Shown: piece by piece, positions 35,495 through 44,974 of the stretch
Layout: the number at the start of each line of letters is the position of its first letter
How positions within the stretch are numbered: position 1 is the stretch's first letter
Assembly: GCF_900116445.1 (NCBI RefSeq)
Contig: NZ_FPBH01000010.1
Coordinates: 186,001-250,000, forward strand
Reading direction: 5' to 3'
Length of the DNA: 64,000 bases
DNA from: Paraburkholderia aspalathi
GTDB lineage: Bacteria; Pseudomonadota; Gammaproteobacteria; Burkholderiales; Burkholderiaceae
Made by a program: the position numbers and the translations under genes
The notes under the pieces: model-generated
The model's input: the letters and a program-made list of their open reading frames with translations, nothing else
What the model was told of the DNA's origin: nothing
Database searches by the model: none

Positions 35495-35500
35495 TATAAT
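35495..35500 (+). promoter_or_regulatory. TATAAT -10 element immediately before murJ
   Basis: A perfect TATAAT ends 9 bp before the murJ ATG at 35510. If used, the transcript would be nearly leaderless. No good -35 is seen at the right distance. Confidence 0.4.
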
Positions 35501-35509
35501 AAGCGCCCC

Positions 35510-37060
35510 ATGAATCTATTCCGAGCCCTGCTGACGGTCAGCGGCTTCACGCTGCTGTCGCGCGTGACCGGACTGGCCCGCGAAACGCTGATCGCCCGCG
35601 CGTTCGGCGCCAGTCAATATACTGACGCGTTTTACGTCGCCTTCCGCATTCCCAATCTGCTGCGCCGCATTTCCGCCGAGGGTGCTTTCTCGCAAGCCTT
35701 TGTGCCGATTCTGGCCGAATTCAAGAACCAGCAAGGACACGACGCCACCAAGGCGCTCGTCGACGCGACCTCGACCGTACTGGCCTGGGCGCTCGCGATT
35801 CTCTCGCTGATCGGTGTGGTGGGGGCGTCGGGCGTCGTGTTCATTGTCGCGTCAGGGCTCGCGCATGAAGGCCAGGCCTATGCGCTAGCGGTCACGATGA
35901 CGCGCATCATGTTCCCGTACATTATTTTCATCTCGCTGACGTCGCTGGCGTCGGGCGTGCTGAATACGTACAAGAACTTTTCGCTGCCCGCGTTCGCCCC
36001 GGTCCTGCTGAACGTCGCGTTCATCGTTGCGGCAGTGTTTGTCGCGCCGCGCCTGCAAACGCCGGTCTACGCGCTCGCGTGGGCGGTGATCGCCGGCGGC
36101 GTGCTGCAATTCGTCGTGCAACTGCCCGGTCTGAAGAAGATCGACATGCTGCCGCGTATCGGCCTGAATCCGCTGAAGGCGCTCGCGCACCGTGGCGTGA
36201 AGCGGGTGCTGTCGAAGATGGTGCCGGCCATGTTCGCCGTGTCGGTCGCGCAGATCAGCCTGATCATCAACACTAATATTGCGTCGCGCATCGGCCCGGG
36301 CGCCGTCTCCTGGATAAATTACGCCGACCGGCTGATGGAGTTTCCCACTGCGCTGCTCGGCGTCGCGCTCGGCACGATCCTGCTGCCGAGCCTCTCGAAG
36401 GCACACGTGGACGCCGATCCACATGAGTATTCGTCGCTGCTCGACTGGGGGCTGCGCGTCACTTTTCTGCTGGCCGCCCCGAGCGCCGTCGCGCTGTTCT
36501 TCTTCGCCCAGCCGCTCACCGCGACGCTGTTCCACTACGGCAAGTTCGACGGCAACTCGGTGGTCATGGTTGGCCGCGCTCTGTCGGCCTACGGCATCGG
36601 CCTGATTGGCCTGATTCTGATCAAGATCCTCGCGCCGGGTTTTTACGCGAAACAGGACATCAAGACGCCGGTGAAAATCGGCATCGGCGTGCTGATCGTC
36701 ACGCAACTGAGCAACTATCTGTTCGTGCCGATCTTCGCGCATGCCGGTCTCACGCTGAGCGTCGGGTTGGGCGCTTGCGTCAACGCGCTGTTCCTGTTCC
36801 TCGGCCTGCGCAAGCGTGGCATCTACATGCCGTCGAACGGCTGGTTGAAGTTCTTCGTGCAGTTGTTCGGCGCCTGTCTGGTGCTGGCCGGCACGATGCA
36901 TTGGCTTGCGATCAGCTTCGACTGGATCGGCATGCATAACCGGCCGGTCGACCGGATCGTGTTGCTGGGGGCGTGCCTGGTACTGTTCGCCGCGCTATAT
37001 TTCGGTATGCTTTGGCTGATGGGCTTCAAGTACGCGTATTTCAAAAGGCGAGTGAAGTGA
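35510..37060 (+). CDS. murJ: Lipid II flippase MurJ
   Basis: Inner-membrane MOP-family flippase moving lipid II to the periplasm for peptidoglycan synthesis. The 516-aa protein begins MNLFRALLTVSGFTLLSRVTG and has about 14 membrane segments. Conserved MurJ blocks with essential Arg and Asp residues are seen: LSRVTGLARETLIARAFGAS, YTDAFYVAFRIPNLLRRISAEGAFSQAFVP. I chose ATG 35510, as the 142-residue in-frame extension from 35084 is Arg-rich and unlike a membrane protein. No Shine-Dalgarno is visible before it. Its stop overlaps the next gene's GTG. Confidence 0.95.
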   Translation: MNLFRALLTVSGFTLLSRVTGLARETLIARAFGASQYTDAFYVAFRIPNLLRRISAEGAFSQAFVPILAEFKNQQGHDATKALVDATSTVLAWALAILSLIGVVGASGVVFIVASGLAHEGQAYALAVTMTRIMFPYIIFISLTSLASGVLNTYKNFSLPAFAPVLLNVAFIVAAVFVAPRLQTPVYALAWAVIAGGVLQFVVQLPGLKKIDMLPRIGLNPLKALAHRGVKRVLSKMVPAMFAVSVAQISLIINTNIASRIGPGAVSWINYADRLMEFPTALLGVALGTILLPSLSKAHVDADPHEYSSLLDWGLRVTFLLAAPSAVALFFFAQPLTATLFHYGKFDGNSVVMVGRALSAYGIGLIGLILIKILAPGFYAKQDIKTPVKIGIGVLIVTQLSNYLFVPIFAHAGLTLSVGLGACVNALFLFLGLRKRGIYMPSNGWLKFFVQLFGACLVLAGTMHWLAISFDWIGMHNRPVDRIVLLGACLVLFAALYFGMLWLMGFKYAYFKRRVK

Positions 37061-37908
37061 TCACGATGACGCGAGTTCTCGACTATTTCAGTACGCTGGT
37101 TGCCGAAGATGACAGCCTGCCGCTGACCGAGGCGGCGCTCTCGCTCGCGCAGGACGCTTATCCCGATCTCGATTTGCAAGGCACGCTGGCCGAGATCGAC
37201 GAGCTGGTTTTGCGTTTGCAGCGCCGCATGCCGGACGATGCCGACATCAGGCAGAAGGTCGGCATTCTCAACCGTTTCTTCTTCCGCGAGCTGGGTTTCG
37301 CCAGCAACCTCAACGATTATTACGATCCCGACAACAGCCATCTGAATATGGTGCTCAAGCGGCGCCGCGGCATTCCGATTTCGCTGGCGGTGCTGTATCT
37401 GGAGATGGCCGAGCAGATCGGCGTCCCGGCGCGCGGTGTGTCGTTTCCGGGCCACTTCCTGTTGCGCGTCACCACGCCGGATGGCGACGTGATGCTCGAT
37501 CCGACTAGCGGGCATTCGCTGTCCGAATCGCAGATGGTGGACATGCTGGAGCCGTATGTGGCGTCGGCGGGCGAGTCGGTGAGCAGGGCGCTGCGCATCT
37601 TGCTGCAGCCGGCCACGCGCCGCGAGATCATCGCTCGCATGCTGCGCAATCTGAAATCCACGTATCTTCAGACGGAACGCTGGCAACGTCTGCTGGCGGT
37701 GCAGCAGCGTCTCGTGATTCTGCTGCCGGACAGTATCGAAGAGGTGCGCGATCGCGGTTTCGCTTACGCGCGGCTCGATTATCTGCGCCCGGCGCTCGAA
37801 GACCTCGAACGATATCTCGGCGACCGGCCGGATGCGGAGGACGCGACGGTGGTGGAGTCGCAGCTGCACGAATTGCGTCAGCGCACTCAGTACGACGATC
37901 GCGACTAA
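37057..37908 (+). CDS. SirB1 family protein (transglutaminase-like plus TPR)
   Basis: A 283-aa protein. The N-terminal half (residues about 35-190) is a transglutaminase-like fold with GIPISLAVLYLEMAEQIG and VSFPGHFLLRV, the SirB1 signature that retains a His. The C-terminal third is TPR-like (about 200-270). Function is unclear; members often lie near peptidoglycan or heme genes. GTG 37057 is preferred because AAAAGG lies 8 nt upstream and the GTGA overlap with murJ favours coupling; ATG 37066 is the alternative. Confidence 0.85.
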   Translation: MITMTRVLDYFSTLVAEDDSLPLTEAALSLAQDAYPDLDLQGTLAEIDELVLRLQRRMPDDADIRQKVGILNRFFFRELGFASNLNDYYDPDNSHLNMVLKRRRGIPISLAVLYLEMAEQIGVPARGVSFPGHFLLRVTTPDGDVMLDPTSGHSLSESQMVDMLEPYVASAGESVSRALRILLQPATRREIIARMLRNLKSTYLQTERWQRLLAVQQRLVILLPDSIEEVRDRGFAYARLDYLRPALEDLERYLGDRPDAEDATVVESQLHELRQRTQYDDRD

Positions 37909-37939
37909 GAGTCGCTTTCCGGCCTACCGGTAAAAACAA

Positions 37940-37982
37940 AACGCCTGCACATGACGCATATGATTCATGCGGTGCAGGCGTT
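37940..37982. terminator. Bidirectional terminator between SirB1 gene and SDR gene
   Basis: AACGCCTGCAC (37940-37950) pairs with GTGCAGGCGTT (37972-37982); the loop holds a nested CGCAT/ATGCG stem. A-rich and T-rich flanks on both sides. Confidence 0.85.
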
Positions 37983-38025
37983 TTTCATTGGTGCAGCCGC
38001 ATAAAGCGCCGCGCCGGGTAAATCA

Positions 38026-38784
38026 TTACTTCGGTTGCATCCGGATCGCGCCGTCCAGGCGAATCACTTCGCCGTTGAGCATCGGATTGTCGAAGATCTG
38101 CTTGGCCAGCATCGCGTACTCGGCCGGCTTGCCGAGGCGTGGCGGGAACGGCACCATCGCGCCGAGCGCATCCTGCACTTCCTGCGGCATGCCGAGCAGC
38201 ATCGGCGTTTCGAAGATGCCTGGTGCAATCGTCATTACGCGGATTGCGTTGCGCGACAGGTCGCGTGCGATCGGCAGCGTCATGCCGACCACGCCGCCCT
38301 TGGACGCAGCGTAGGCGGCCTGGCCGATCTGGCCGTCATACGCGGCCACCGATGCCGTGTTGATGATCACGCCACGCTCGCCATTCGCATTCGGTTCGTT
38401 CTTCGACATGGCCGCGGCGGCGAGCCGGATCATGTTAAAGGTGCCGATCAGATTGATGGAGATGGTGCGAGCGAACGACTCGAGCGGATGCGGGCCGTCT
38501 TTGCCGACCGTCTTGATGGCGGGCGCAACGCCCGCGCAATTGACGAGGCCGCGCAGCGTGCCGAGCTTCGTGGCGGCTTCGACCGCTTGCGTAGCGTCGT
38601 CTTCGCGGCTTACGTCGCACTTGACGAACACGCCGCCGAGTTCCTTCGCGAGCGCCTCTCCGGCATCCTGATTCAGATCGGCCAGCACCACCTTGCCGCC
38701 GTTTTCGACCAAAAGGTGCGCCGTGGCCGCGCCGAGACCCGATGCACCGCCGGTGATCAGGAATACGTTGTCACGAATCTCCAT
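38026..38784 (-). CDS. SDR-family 3-hydroxyacyl-CoA dehydrogenase type II-like (HSD10 group)
   Basis: A 252-aa NAD-dependent SDR. Cofactor motif ITGGASGLGAATAHLL is at residues 10-25, LADLN follows beta-2 (Asp gives NAD preference), NCAGVAPA near 88, NTASVAAYDGQIGQAAYAASKGG near 150 with catalytic Ser, Tyr and Lys. The C-terminal FPPRLGKPAEYAMLAKQIFDN and LNGEVIRLDGAIRM are typical of the HSD10/2-methyl-3-hydroxybutyryl-CoA dehydrogenase branch. It probably acts in beta-oxidation or branched amino-acid breakdown. It lies 289 bp downstream of adk. Confidence 0.88.
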   Translation of the reverse strand: MEIRDNVFLITGGASGLGAATAHLLVENGGKVVLADLNQDAGEALAKELGGVFVKCDVSREDDATQAVEAATKLGTLRGLVNCAGVAPAIKTVGKDGPHPLESFARTISINLIGTFNMIRLAAAAMSKNEPNANGERGVIINTASVAAYDGQIGQAAYAASKGGVVGMTLPIARDLSRNAIRVMTIAPGIFETPMLLGMPQEVQDALGAMVPFPPRLGKPAEYAMLAKQIFDNPMLNGEVIRLDGAIRMQPK

Positions 38785-39021
38785 GTCTTCTCCTTTGCTT
38801 CAGTTCAGTAATGTCTCGATCGAATATCTTTTCGATGATCGATTGTAACGGCTATGCTGCAATGCGGAAAGCGAAGCGGCGGGGGATGCCGGCCGGGTGG
38901 GGCCTCTGGCGGTCGAAAACCCATAGCGCCGCGGAACTGCTACGGATGGCTAATCAATGCGGGGCATGATGGACGACGGAGACCGGAGAAACGCGAACGC
39001 CACGCCACGCCGCGGGCAATA

Positions 39022-39049
39022 AAAAACCCGCCAGAACGGGCGGGTTTTT
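39022..39049 (-). terminator. adk terminator
   Basis: CCCGCC (39027-39032) pairs with GGCGGG (39039-39044), with A6 and T5 flanks. It lies 25 bp after the adk stop. Confidence 0.88.
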
Positions 39050-39073
39050 CGACCAACAACGGCGGATGCGCGA

Positions 39074-39739
39074 TTACTTCAACGCATCGAACGCGCGGTT
39101 GCGAATTTCGTCGACCGAGCCGAGGCCCGAAATGCGGCGATATTGCGGTGCCGTCAGCGAAGTCGCCGGGTCGCCGTTTTGCGCCCAGTTGTTGTAGTAC
39201 TCGATCAACGGCTTGGTTTGCGCAACGTACACGTCGAGGCGCTTCTTGACCGTTTCTTCCTTGTCGTCGTCGCGCTGGATCAGCGGTTCGCCCGTCACGT
39301 CGTCCACACCTTCGACCTTCGGCGGGTTGAACTTGACGTGGTACGTACGGCCCGACGCGGCGTGCGAGCGGCGGCCGCTCATACGCACGATGATCTCTTC
39401 GAACGGCACGTCGATTTCCAGCACGTAGTCGATCGCGACGCCTGCCTGCTTCATAGCTTCTGCTTGCGGAATGGTGCGCGGAAAACCGTCGAACAGATAA
39501 CCGTTCGCGCAATCCGGTTGCTGCAGGCGTTCCTTCACCAGATTGATGATCAGCTCGTCCGTGACCAGTTCGCCGGCATCCATGAAACGCTTGGCTTCAA
39601 GACCGAGCGGCGTGCCTGCCTTGACGGCCGCGCGCAGCATGTCACCGGTGGAAATTTGCGGAATGCCGAATTTTTCCTTGATGAAGTTTGCCTGAGTGCC
39701 CTTGCCCGCGCCGGGCGCACCCAAAAGGATCAAACGCAT
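39074..39739 (-). CDS. adk: Adenylate kinase
   Basis: Converts AMP and ATP to two ADP. The 221-aa long form has P-loop LGAPGAGKGTQANFI at residues 5-19, FDGFPRTIPQAEAM near 84, and a LID with GRRSHAASGRTYHVKFNPPK near 123 that lacks the zinc cysteines (non-zinc type, as in E. coli). GGAG lies before the ATG. It follows kdsB by 214 bp in the lpxK-Trm112-kdsB-adk line. Confidence 0.97.
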   Translation of the reverse strand: MRLILLGAPGAGKGTQANFIKEKFGIPQISTGDMLRAAVKAGTPLGLEAKRFMDAGELVTDELIINLVKERLQQPDCANGYLFDGFPRTIPQAEAMKQAGVAIDYVLEIDVPFEEIIVRMSGRRSHAASGRTYHVKFNPPKVEGVDDVTGEPLIQRDDDKEETVKKRLDVYVAQTKPLIEYYNNWAQNGDPATSLTAPQYRRISGLGSVDEIRNRAFDALK

Positions 39740-39953
39740 GTGATATCTCCAGATCTATGTGAATTCTTTGGTGACGCTGCAGCCATCCCGCGATTCGTCG
39801 AGGGACCCGCATCGGGTTCCGTTTCGCGTCTCGCGCTGCACGTCGAACACGACGGCGCTGCAAGACCACAACGGTGCGACCGGGGCAAACCCTGACTCTC
39901 GCGTCTAAAGGGAGGCGCGCACAACCGTCCGATTATGCCATGGGTTTTTCCGC

Positions 39954-40754
39954 TCAAGCCCCGAATAAAGCCTGCACGCGCGCGAGATCGGCGGGCGTGT
40001 CGACGCCGGGCAGCGGCGCATTCTGCGTGACGAGCACGGCGATTCGCTCACCATGCCACATCGCGCGCAGTTGTTCGAGCGCTTCGACCTGTTCGATCGG
40101 CGAGATCGCGAGACCCGGATACGAGCGCAGGAATCCGGCGCGGTACGCGTACAGGCCGATATGCCGGTGGACGACTGCGGGGGCCGGCGGCGTGGGCATC
40201 GACGCGACGTCGGGCCAATGCGGCTGATACGCGTCGCGTGCCCACGGAATCGGCGCGCGCGAGAAATACAGCGCGACGCCGCGCGCATCGAGCACGACCT
40301 TGACGATGTTCGGATTGAAAATTTCCGCGGGGTCGGTGATTGGATGCCCGGCGGTGGCGATCGCGCAACCATGGCTCGAAGCCAGGTGCGACGCCACGCC
40401 GCACACGAGGGCTGGGTCGATCAGCGGCTCATCGCCCTGAACGTTCACCACGATCGTTTCGTCGCTCCAGCCGAACTGCGCCGCCACTTCCGCGAGGCGG
40501 TCGGTGCCCGACGGATGATCGGCGCGCGTCAGCACGGCTTCGAAACCGTGCTCGCGGGCGACATTCAGCACCGCTTGTGCGTCGGAGGCGATCAGCACCT
40601 GCTGCGCGCCCGATTCGCGTGCGCGTTCGGCGACCCGCACCACCATCGGCTTGCCGCCGATGTCGGCGAGCGGCTTGTTGGGCAGACGCGTCGAAGCGAG
40701 CCGGGCCGGCACGACGGCGATGAACGGGGGAGTGGTGGCGTTAGCGTTGGTCAT
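39954..40754 (-). CDS. kdsB: CMP-KDO synthetase
   Basis: Activates 3-deoxy-D-manno-octulosonate with CTP for LPS inner-core synthesis in the cytoplasm. The 266-aa protein has the nucleotidyltransferase motif VVPARLASTRLPNKPLADIGG at residues 14-34, TRADHPSGTDRLAEVA near 95, and NVQGDEPLID near 123 with the metal-binding Asp. It is slightly longer than the E. coli enzyme at the N-terminus. It shares the LPS theme with lpxK upstream. Confidence 0.96.
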   Translation of the reverse strand: MTNANATTPPFIAVVPARLASTRLPNKPLADIGGKPMVVRVAERARESGAQQVLIASDAQAVLNVAREHGFEAVLTRADHPSGTDRLAEVAAQFGWSDETIVVNVQGDEPLIDPALVCGVASHLASSHGCAIATAGHPITDPAEIFNPNIVKVVLDARGVALYFSRAPIPWARDAYQPHWPDVASMPTPPAPAVVHRHIGLYAYRAGFLRSYPGLAISPIEQVEALEQLRAMWHGERIAVLVTQNAPLPGVDTPADLARVQALFGA

Positions 40755-40923
40755 CGGAAGGACGAGCGGCGATGAAACCGGAAGAAAGCGCTCGCAAGTG
40801 CAGGGCGGGCGCTGATGGGAAAGACGGACAACAAGACGGCAAATGCGGCGATTGCGGATCAGACACGCGCGGCGCGCTGAATGGTCTCGCGCCGCACCCG
40901 CCTCGCGTCGGGCAAAAGCTGAT

Positions 40924-41127
40924 TCAGGCCACCGAGCCCGGATTCAGGTCGACCGGCGTGCCTTCCACGGTCTGGCGTGCTTCGTCGACCAGCATCACCG
41001 GAATGCCGTCGCGGATCGGATAGGCAAGTTTGTCCGCGTTGCAGATCAGTTCCTGCGCAGAACGGTCGTAGCTGAGCGGGCCCTTGCAGATCGGGCAGAC
41101 GAGAATTTCAAGCAGGCGAGCGTCCAC
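40924..41127 (-). CDS. Trm112 family protein
   Basis: A 67-aa zinc-ribbon-like protein (DARLLEILVCPICKGPLSYD with Cys-x-x-Cys). In eukaryotes Trm112 activates methyltransferases; bacterial members often sit beside kdsB and lpxK. The start is set at GTG 41127 because GGAG lies about 10 nt upstream and the family start is at this residue; an in-frame ATG at 41142 would add five residues. The start lies 20 bp inside the end of lpxK. Confidence 0.9.
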   Translation of the reverse strand: MDARLLEILVCPICKGPLSYDRSAQELICNADKLAYPIRDGIPVMLVDEARQTVEGTPVDLNPGSVA

Positions 41128-42124
41128 GGACTTTCTCCACAACTAATGCAATGAGGCGATGATCGAGCGCGGCTTCGACAGGGACAACCCAGATGCGCGC
41201 GTCGTGCCAGGACCCTAATTTTACCGCATCCTTTTCAGTTATCAGGATGGCGTCCGCGTCGACGTCCGCAAAAGGATTGCGTTCGAACGCGTAGTGATCC
41301 GGCAAGGCGCGAGTGGCGGGCGTGAGGCCGGCCGCGCGTAGCGTCGCGAAAAAACGTTCCGGCGCGCCGATGCCGGCCGCGGCCAGCACGCGCTCGCCGC
41401 TGAATTGCGCGAGCGGGCGGCGCAGAGCGGGATTGTCGAGATGCCAGGCGTCGGCGGGCGCAAGTTGCAGCGCGAACGTGTTCGGCCATGGGGGCAGCGT
41501 GCGGGCATATGGGTCGTTGATCAGCGTCGCATCGCGATGGCGCGACAGCGGCTCGCGCAGCGGACCGGCCGGCAGCAGAAAACCATTGCCGCCGAGCCGG
41601 TGATCGAAGACCACCAGTTCGGCATCGCGTTCGAGGCGGTAGTGCTGCAAGCCGTCGTCGCTGACGATCACGTCGATTTCGCGATGCGCGGCGCACAGCG
41701 CCTGCGCGGCGGCGACGCGATCCGGACAGACCCACACCGGCGCGCCGGTGCGGCGCGCGATCAGCAGCGGCTCGTCACCGCCGACGCTTGCCGCCGACGT
41801 CGCGAGAACCGGCGTCGGTCCTTTGACGCGCGCGCCATAGCCACGTGACACCACGCCGGGCTTAAAGCCGGCGGCGCGCAAGGCTTCGACCAGGGCGATG
41901 ACGGTCGGCGTCTTGCCGGTGCCGCCGACGGTCACATTGCCGACCACCACCACCGGCACGCCGATGCGCACGGATTTCAGCCAGCCGAACGAGAAAGCGG
42001 CGCGGCGCGCGGCGGCAATCGCGCCGAACACGCACGCGAAGGGCGTCAGCGCCCACGCAAGCGGTCCGCGCTGCTGCCACTCGCGCGCGAGGCGTGTTTC
42101 GAGACGGTCGCTCAGTCCGCTCAT
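41108..42124 (-). CDS. lpxK: Tetraacyldisaccharide 4'-kinase
   Basis: Phosphorylates the 4' position of the lipid A precursor at the inner membrane. The 338-aa protein has the LpxK P-loop VVVVGNVTVGGTGKTPTVIAL near residue 57, GVVSRGYGARV near 92, and VIVSDDGLQHYRL near 153 with the catalytic Asp-Asp. The start ATG 42124 (MSGLSDRLE) is chosen; TTG 42130 is in frame but unlikely. It overlaps the Trm112 gene by 20 bp. Confidence 0.95.
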   Translation of the reverse strand: MSGLSDRLETRLAREWQQRGPLAWALTPFACVFGAIAAARRAAFSFGWLKSVRIGVPVVVVGNVTVGGTGKTPTVIALVEALRAAGFKPGVVSRGYGARVKGPTPVLATSAASVGGDEPLLIARRTGAPVWVCPDRVAAAQALCAAHREIDVIVSDDGLQHYRLERDAELVVFDHRLGGNGFLLPAGPLREPLSRHRDATLINDPYARTLPPWPNTFALQLAPADAWHLDNPALRRPLAQFSGERVLAAAGIGAPERFFATLRAAGLTPATRALPDHYAFERNPFADVDADAILITEKDAVKLGSWHDARIWVVPVEAALDHRLIALVVEKVRGRSPA

Positions 42125-42700
42125 CGGCAAGCCGCAAGAGCAGGCGAAAGGGGCCGGGACGGCGGCATGGAAGCGCCAGGTGCAATACGCGGTGCAAGCA
42201 TCAACGCGGTTCTCCGGACAATCGAAAAGTGAAGCGAAAAGGTCAGACAGTGGCTATATCCGATGCGCTCGCGCGGTGTGCCCGCAGTGTGCAGTCTATG
42301 GGCTGTAATCGCGAGCGCGGCGGACTTTCAACATGCTGTCGAACCCGCCACTCTAGCGCGCGCACGTCCCGCCCGGCAAGTCACGCACCTCGCGCCGCGC
42401 GGCAAGTGGCGGTTCCGGACGACGCCCACAGCCTGTGGATAACTTTGTGGAGAACCTGCCAGTCAACAGGCTGAGAGGGCCGCGCCGAGCGCTCCGTATC
42501 GGCAATCGTGCTCTTTAACGAGATGCAAAATCCATATAAATCAAGGACATGCTTCCAATTCACGCGACCTGGCGGGCGATCTGGCGGCATTCGTCTAACG
42601 GCTCCCGACATGTGGACACTTTTAACAATTCGTCTGCTGTGCTGGACGCCGATGGCCACTCGGTCTATCGTCTGTCTGGCCAGTCACCGATATTCCTCGC
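42125..42700. other. 576-bp intergenic region lpxK/xseA with a DnaA box
   Basis: No convincing gene. It holds a perfect DnaA-type 9-mer (TGTGGATAA, the complement of TTATCCACA) at 42434-42442 followed by TTTGTGGAG, and a TATAAA at 42535-42540 that could belong to a weak xseA promoter. The two genes diverge from it. Confidence 0.5.
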
Positions 42701-44080
42701 ATGAATCCCGAAAGCCCTTTTTCCGCGTCGGCTACGCCCGGCGGTGAAGTTGTCGTCCCCGTTTCCGCGCTCAACCGTGCCATTGGCACGATGCTCGAAC
42801 GCTCGTTTCCGCTCGTCTGGGTGTCCGGGGAAGTGTCGAACTTCACGCGTGCCGCGAGCGGCCATTGGTATTTCTCGATCAAGGACGCGCAGGCGCAGAT
42901 GCGCTGTGTGATGTTCCGCGGTCGCGCGCAATACGCCGAGTTCACGCCGCGCGAAGGCGATCGCATCGAAGTGCGCGCGCTGGTGACGATGTACGAGCCG
43001 CGCGGCGAGCTGCAACTGAATGTGGAAGCGGTGCGCCGCACGGGGCAGGGGCGTCTTTACGAAGCCTTTCTCAGGCTGAAGGCGCAACTCGAAGCCGAGG
43101 GGCTCTTTGCCGCCGAACGCAAACGCGCCTTGCCGGCCCATCCACGGGCGATCGGTATCGTGACGTCGTTACAGGCCGCCGCATTGCGTGACGTCCTGAC
43201 CACCTTGTCGCGCCGCGCCCCGCATATTCCGGTGATCGTCTATCCGGCGCCGGTGCAGGGCGTGGGCGCCAGCGCCAAAGTAGCCGCGATGGTCGATGCG
43301 GCCAACTCGCGGCGCGAAGTCGATGTGCTGATCGTGTGCCGCGGCGGCGGCTCGATTGAAGACCTGTGGGCGTTCAACGAAGAAGTGCTGGCGCGCGCGA
43401 TCGCCGAAAGCGCGATCCCGGTGGTGAGCGGTGTGGGTCACGAAACCGATTTCACGATCGCCGACTTTGCCGCCGACGTGCGCGCACCGACGCCCACCGG
43501 CGCCGCCGAACTCGTCAGCCCGCAGCGCGTGCTGTTGCTGCGCGAGCTCGATCATCGGCATGCGACGCTCGCCCGTGGCTTCGGCCGCATGATGGAGCGG
43601 CGCGCCCAACAACTCGACTGGCTCGCGCGCCGGCTCGTGTCACCGGCCGAGCGGCTCGCGCGGCAGCGCACGCATTTGCAGCAATTGAGCGTGCGGCTGG
43701 CATCGGCGGGCGCGCGTCCCGTGCGCGACGCCCGAGCGCGGTTTTCTCTGCTGCAGATGCGCTGGCAGCGCTGGCGCCCGGATCTCGCCGCGCATCAGGC
43801 AAAGCTCGGCATGCTCTCGCAGCGCCTGGACGCTGCATTGTTACGCCAGCATGAACGTCAGTCCGCGCGTATCGACACACTGGCTGCCCGGCTCGAAGTA
43901 CTGAGCCCGCAGCGCACGCTGGAGCGTGGTTATGCTGCCGTGCTCGACGCGCAGAGCGGCCGTGCGGTGCGTGCGCCGTCGTCACTGAAGCCGGGTCGGC
44001 GCCTTACGGTGCATCTCGCCGAAGGGGCGGCGGACATTGCCCTCGCCGACGTCCAACCGCGCCTGACCGACGGTTTCTGA
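42701..44080 (+). CDS. xseA: Exodeoxyribonuclease VII large subunit
   Basis: Single-strand DNA exonuclease subunit used in repair. The 459-aa protein has an N-terminal OB fold (SALNRAIGTMLERSFPLVWVSGEVSN, residues about 24-110), a catalytic core with GIVTSLQAAALRDVLTTLSRRAP near 150 and DVLIVCRGGGSIEDLWAFNEE near 208, then a long helical coiled coil and a C-terminal segment. The small subunit gene xseB is not in this window. Confidence 0.95.
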   Translation: MNPESPFSASATPGGEVVVPVSALNRAIGTMLERSFPLVWVSGEVSNFTRAASGHWYFSIKDAQAQMRCVMFRGRAQYAEFTPREGDRIEVRALVTMYEPRGELQLNVEAVRRTGQGRLYEAFLRLKAQLEAEGLFAAERKRALPAHPRAIGIVTSLQAAALRDVLTTLSRRAPHIPVIVYPAPVQGVGASAKVAAMVDAANSRREVDVLIVCRGGGSIEDLWAFNEEVLARAIAESAIPVVSGVGHETDFTIADFAADVRAPTPTGAAELVSPQRVLLLRELDHRHATLARGFGRMMERRAQQLDWLARRLVSPAERLARQRTHLQQLSVRLASAGARPVRDARARFSLLQMRWQRWRPDLAAHQAKLGMLSQRLDAALLRQHERQSARIDTLAARLEVLSPQRTLERGYAAVLDAQSGRAVRAPSSLKPGRRLTVHLAEGAADIALADVQPRLTDGF

Positions 44081-44230
44081 CACTTCGCCGATGGCGCGCC
44101 AAAGCGCATTTTTGACCGTCGCCGAGACCGGGCACACGCCGTGCGAAGGCACTAATTACGCTATGTGTGCGGCATGTTCGCCGATGCCGGACATAAAGTC
44201 CGTTGGTTTGCGGGGTTATTCCAACTCGCC

Positions 44231-44236
44231 TACAAT
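44231..44236 (+). promoter_or_regulatory. Candidate sodB -10 element
   Basis: TACAAT 64 bp before the sodB ATG, with a weak TTTGCG at 44207-44212 18 bp upstream. Confidence 0.35.
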
Positions 44237-44299
44237 CGAGTGCTCTAAAGCCTTATCCGCAGACTCCCCCACAACAGATACAGACACAAGGAAAGCACC

Positions 44300-44878
44300 A
44301 TGGAACATACGCTCCCGCCGCTGCCGTTTGCAAAAAACGCACTCGTTCCGAACATGTCGGAAGAGACGCTCGAGTATCACTACGGCAAGCACCACCAGAC
44401 CTATGTGACCAACCTGAACAATCTGATCAAGGGCACGGAGTTCGAGAACCTGTCGCTCGAAGAGATCGTCAAGAAGGCATCGGGCGGCATCTTTAACAAC
44501 GCTGCTCAGGTGTGGAACCACACGTTCTTCTGGAACAGCCTGTCGCCGCAAGGCGGCGGTGCACCGACCGGCGCACTGGCTGACGCGATCAACGCCAAGT
44601 GGGGTTCGTTCGAGAAGTTCAAGGAAGAATTCGCCAAGACAGCAGTCGGCACGTTCGGCTCGGGTTGGGCATGGCTGGTGAAGAAGGCTGACGGTTCGCT
44701 CGACCTGGTGTCGACGAGCAACGCAGCTACGCCGCTGACCACGGATGCGAAGGCACTGCTGACGATCGACGTGTGGGAACACGCGTACTACATCGACTAC
44801 CGCAATGCGCGTCCGAAGTTCGTTGAAGCGTACTGGAACATCGTCAACTGGGCATTCGCGTCGAAGAACTTCGCGTAA
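44300..44878 (+). CDS. sodB: Superoxide dismutase, Fe type
   Basis: Dismutates superoxide in the cytoplasm. The 192-aa protein has the metal ligands His in LEYHYGKHHQTYVTNLNNLI, His in AAQVWNHTFFWNSLSPQGGG, and Asp/His in LLTIDVWEHAYYIDYRN. The pattern QVWNHTFFW and the SodB-type length indicate Fe. AAGGAAAG precedes the ATG. A possible promoter has TACAAT at 44231-44236 with a weak -35, and a strong terminator follows. Confidence 0.96.
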   Translation: MEHTLPPLPFAKNALVPNMSEETLEYHYGKHHQTYVTNLNNLIKGTEFENLSLEEIVKKASGGIFNNAAQVWNHTFFWNSLSPQGGGAPTGALADAINAKWGSFEKFKEEFAKTAVGTFGSGWAWLVKKADGSLDLVSTSNAATPLTTDAKALLTIDVWEHAYYIDYRNARPKFVEAYWNIVNWAFASKNFA

Positions 44879-44974
44879 GTTTGCCGGTTGCAGCGTGACA
44901 GGATAGTTCGGATATCCAATCAAATTGGAGATCCGAACAGATCGCTGCAATGATGTCTGGAAACGGTAGTAAAA

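Noticed and set aside
35084..35509. 142-codon in-frame extension of MurJ
   Set aside because: Arg/Pro-rich and not membrane-like; the family N-terminus begins at 35510.
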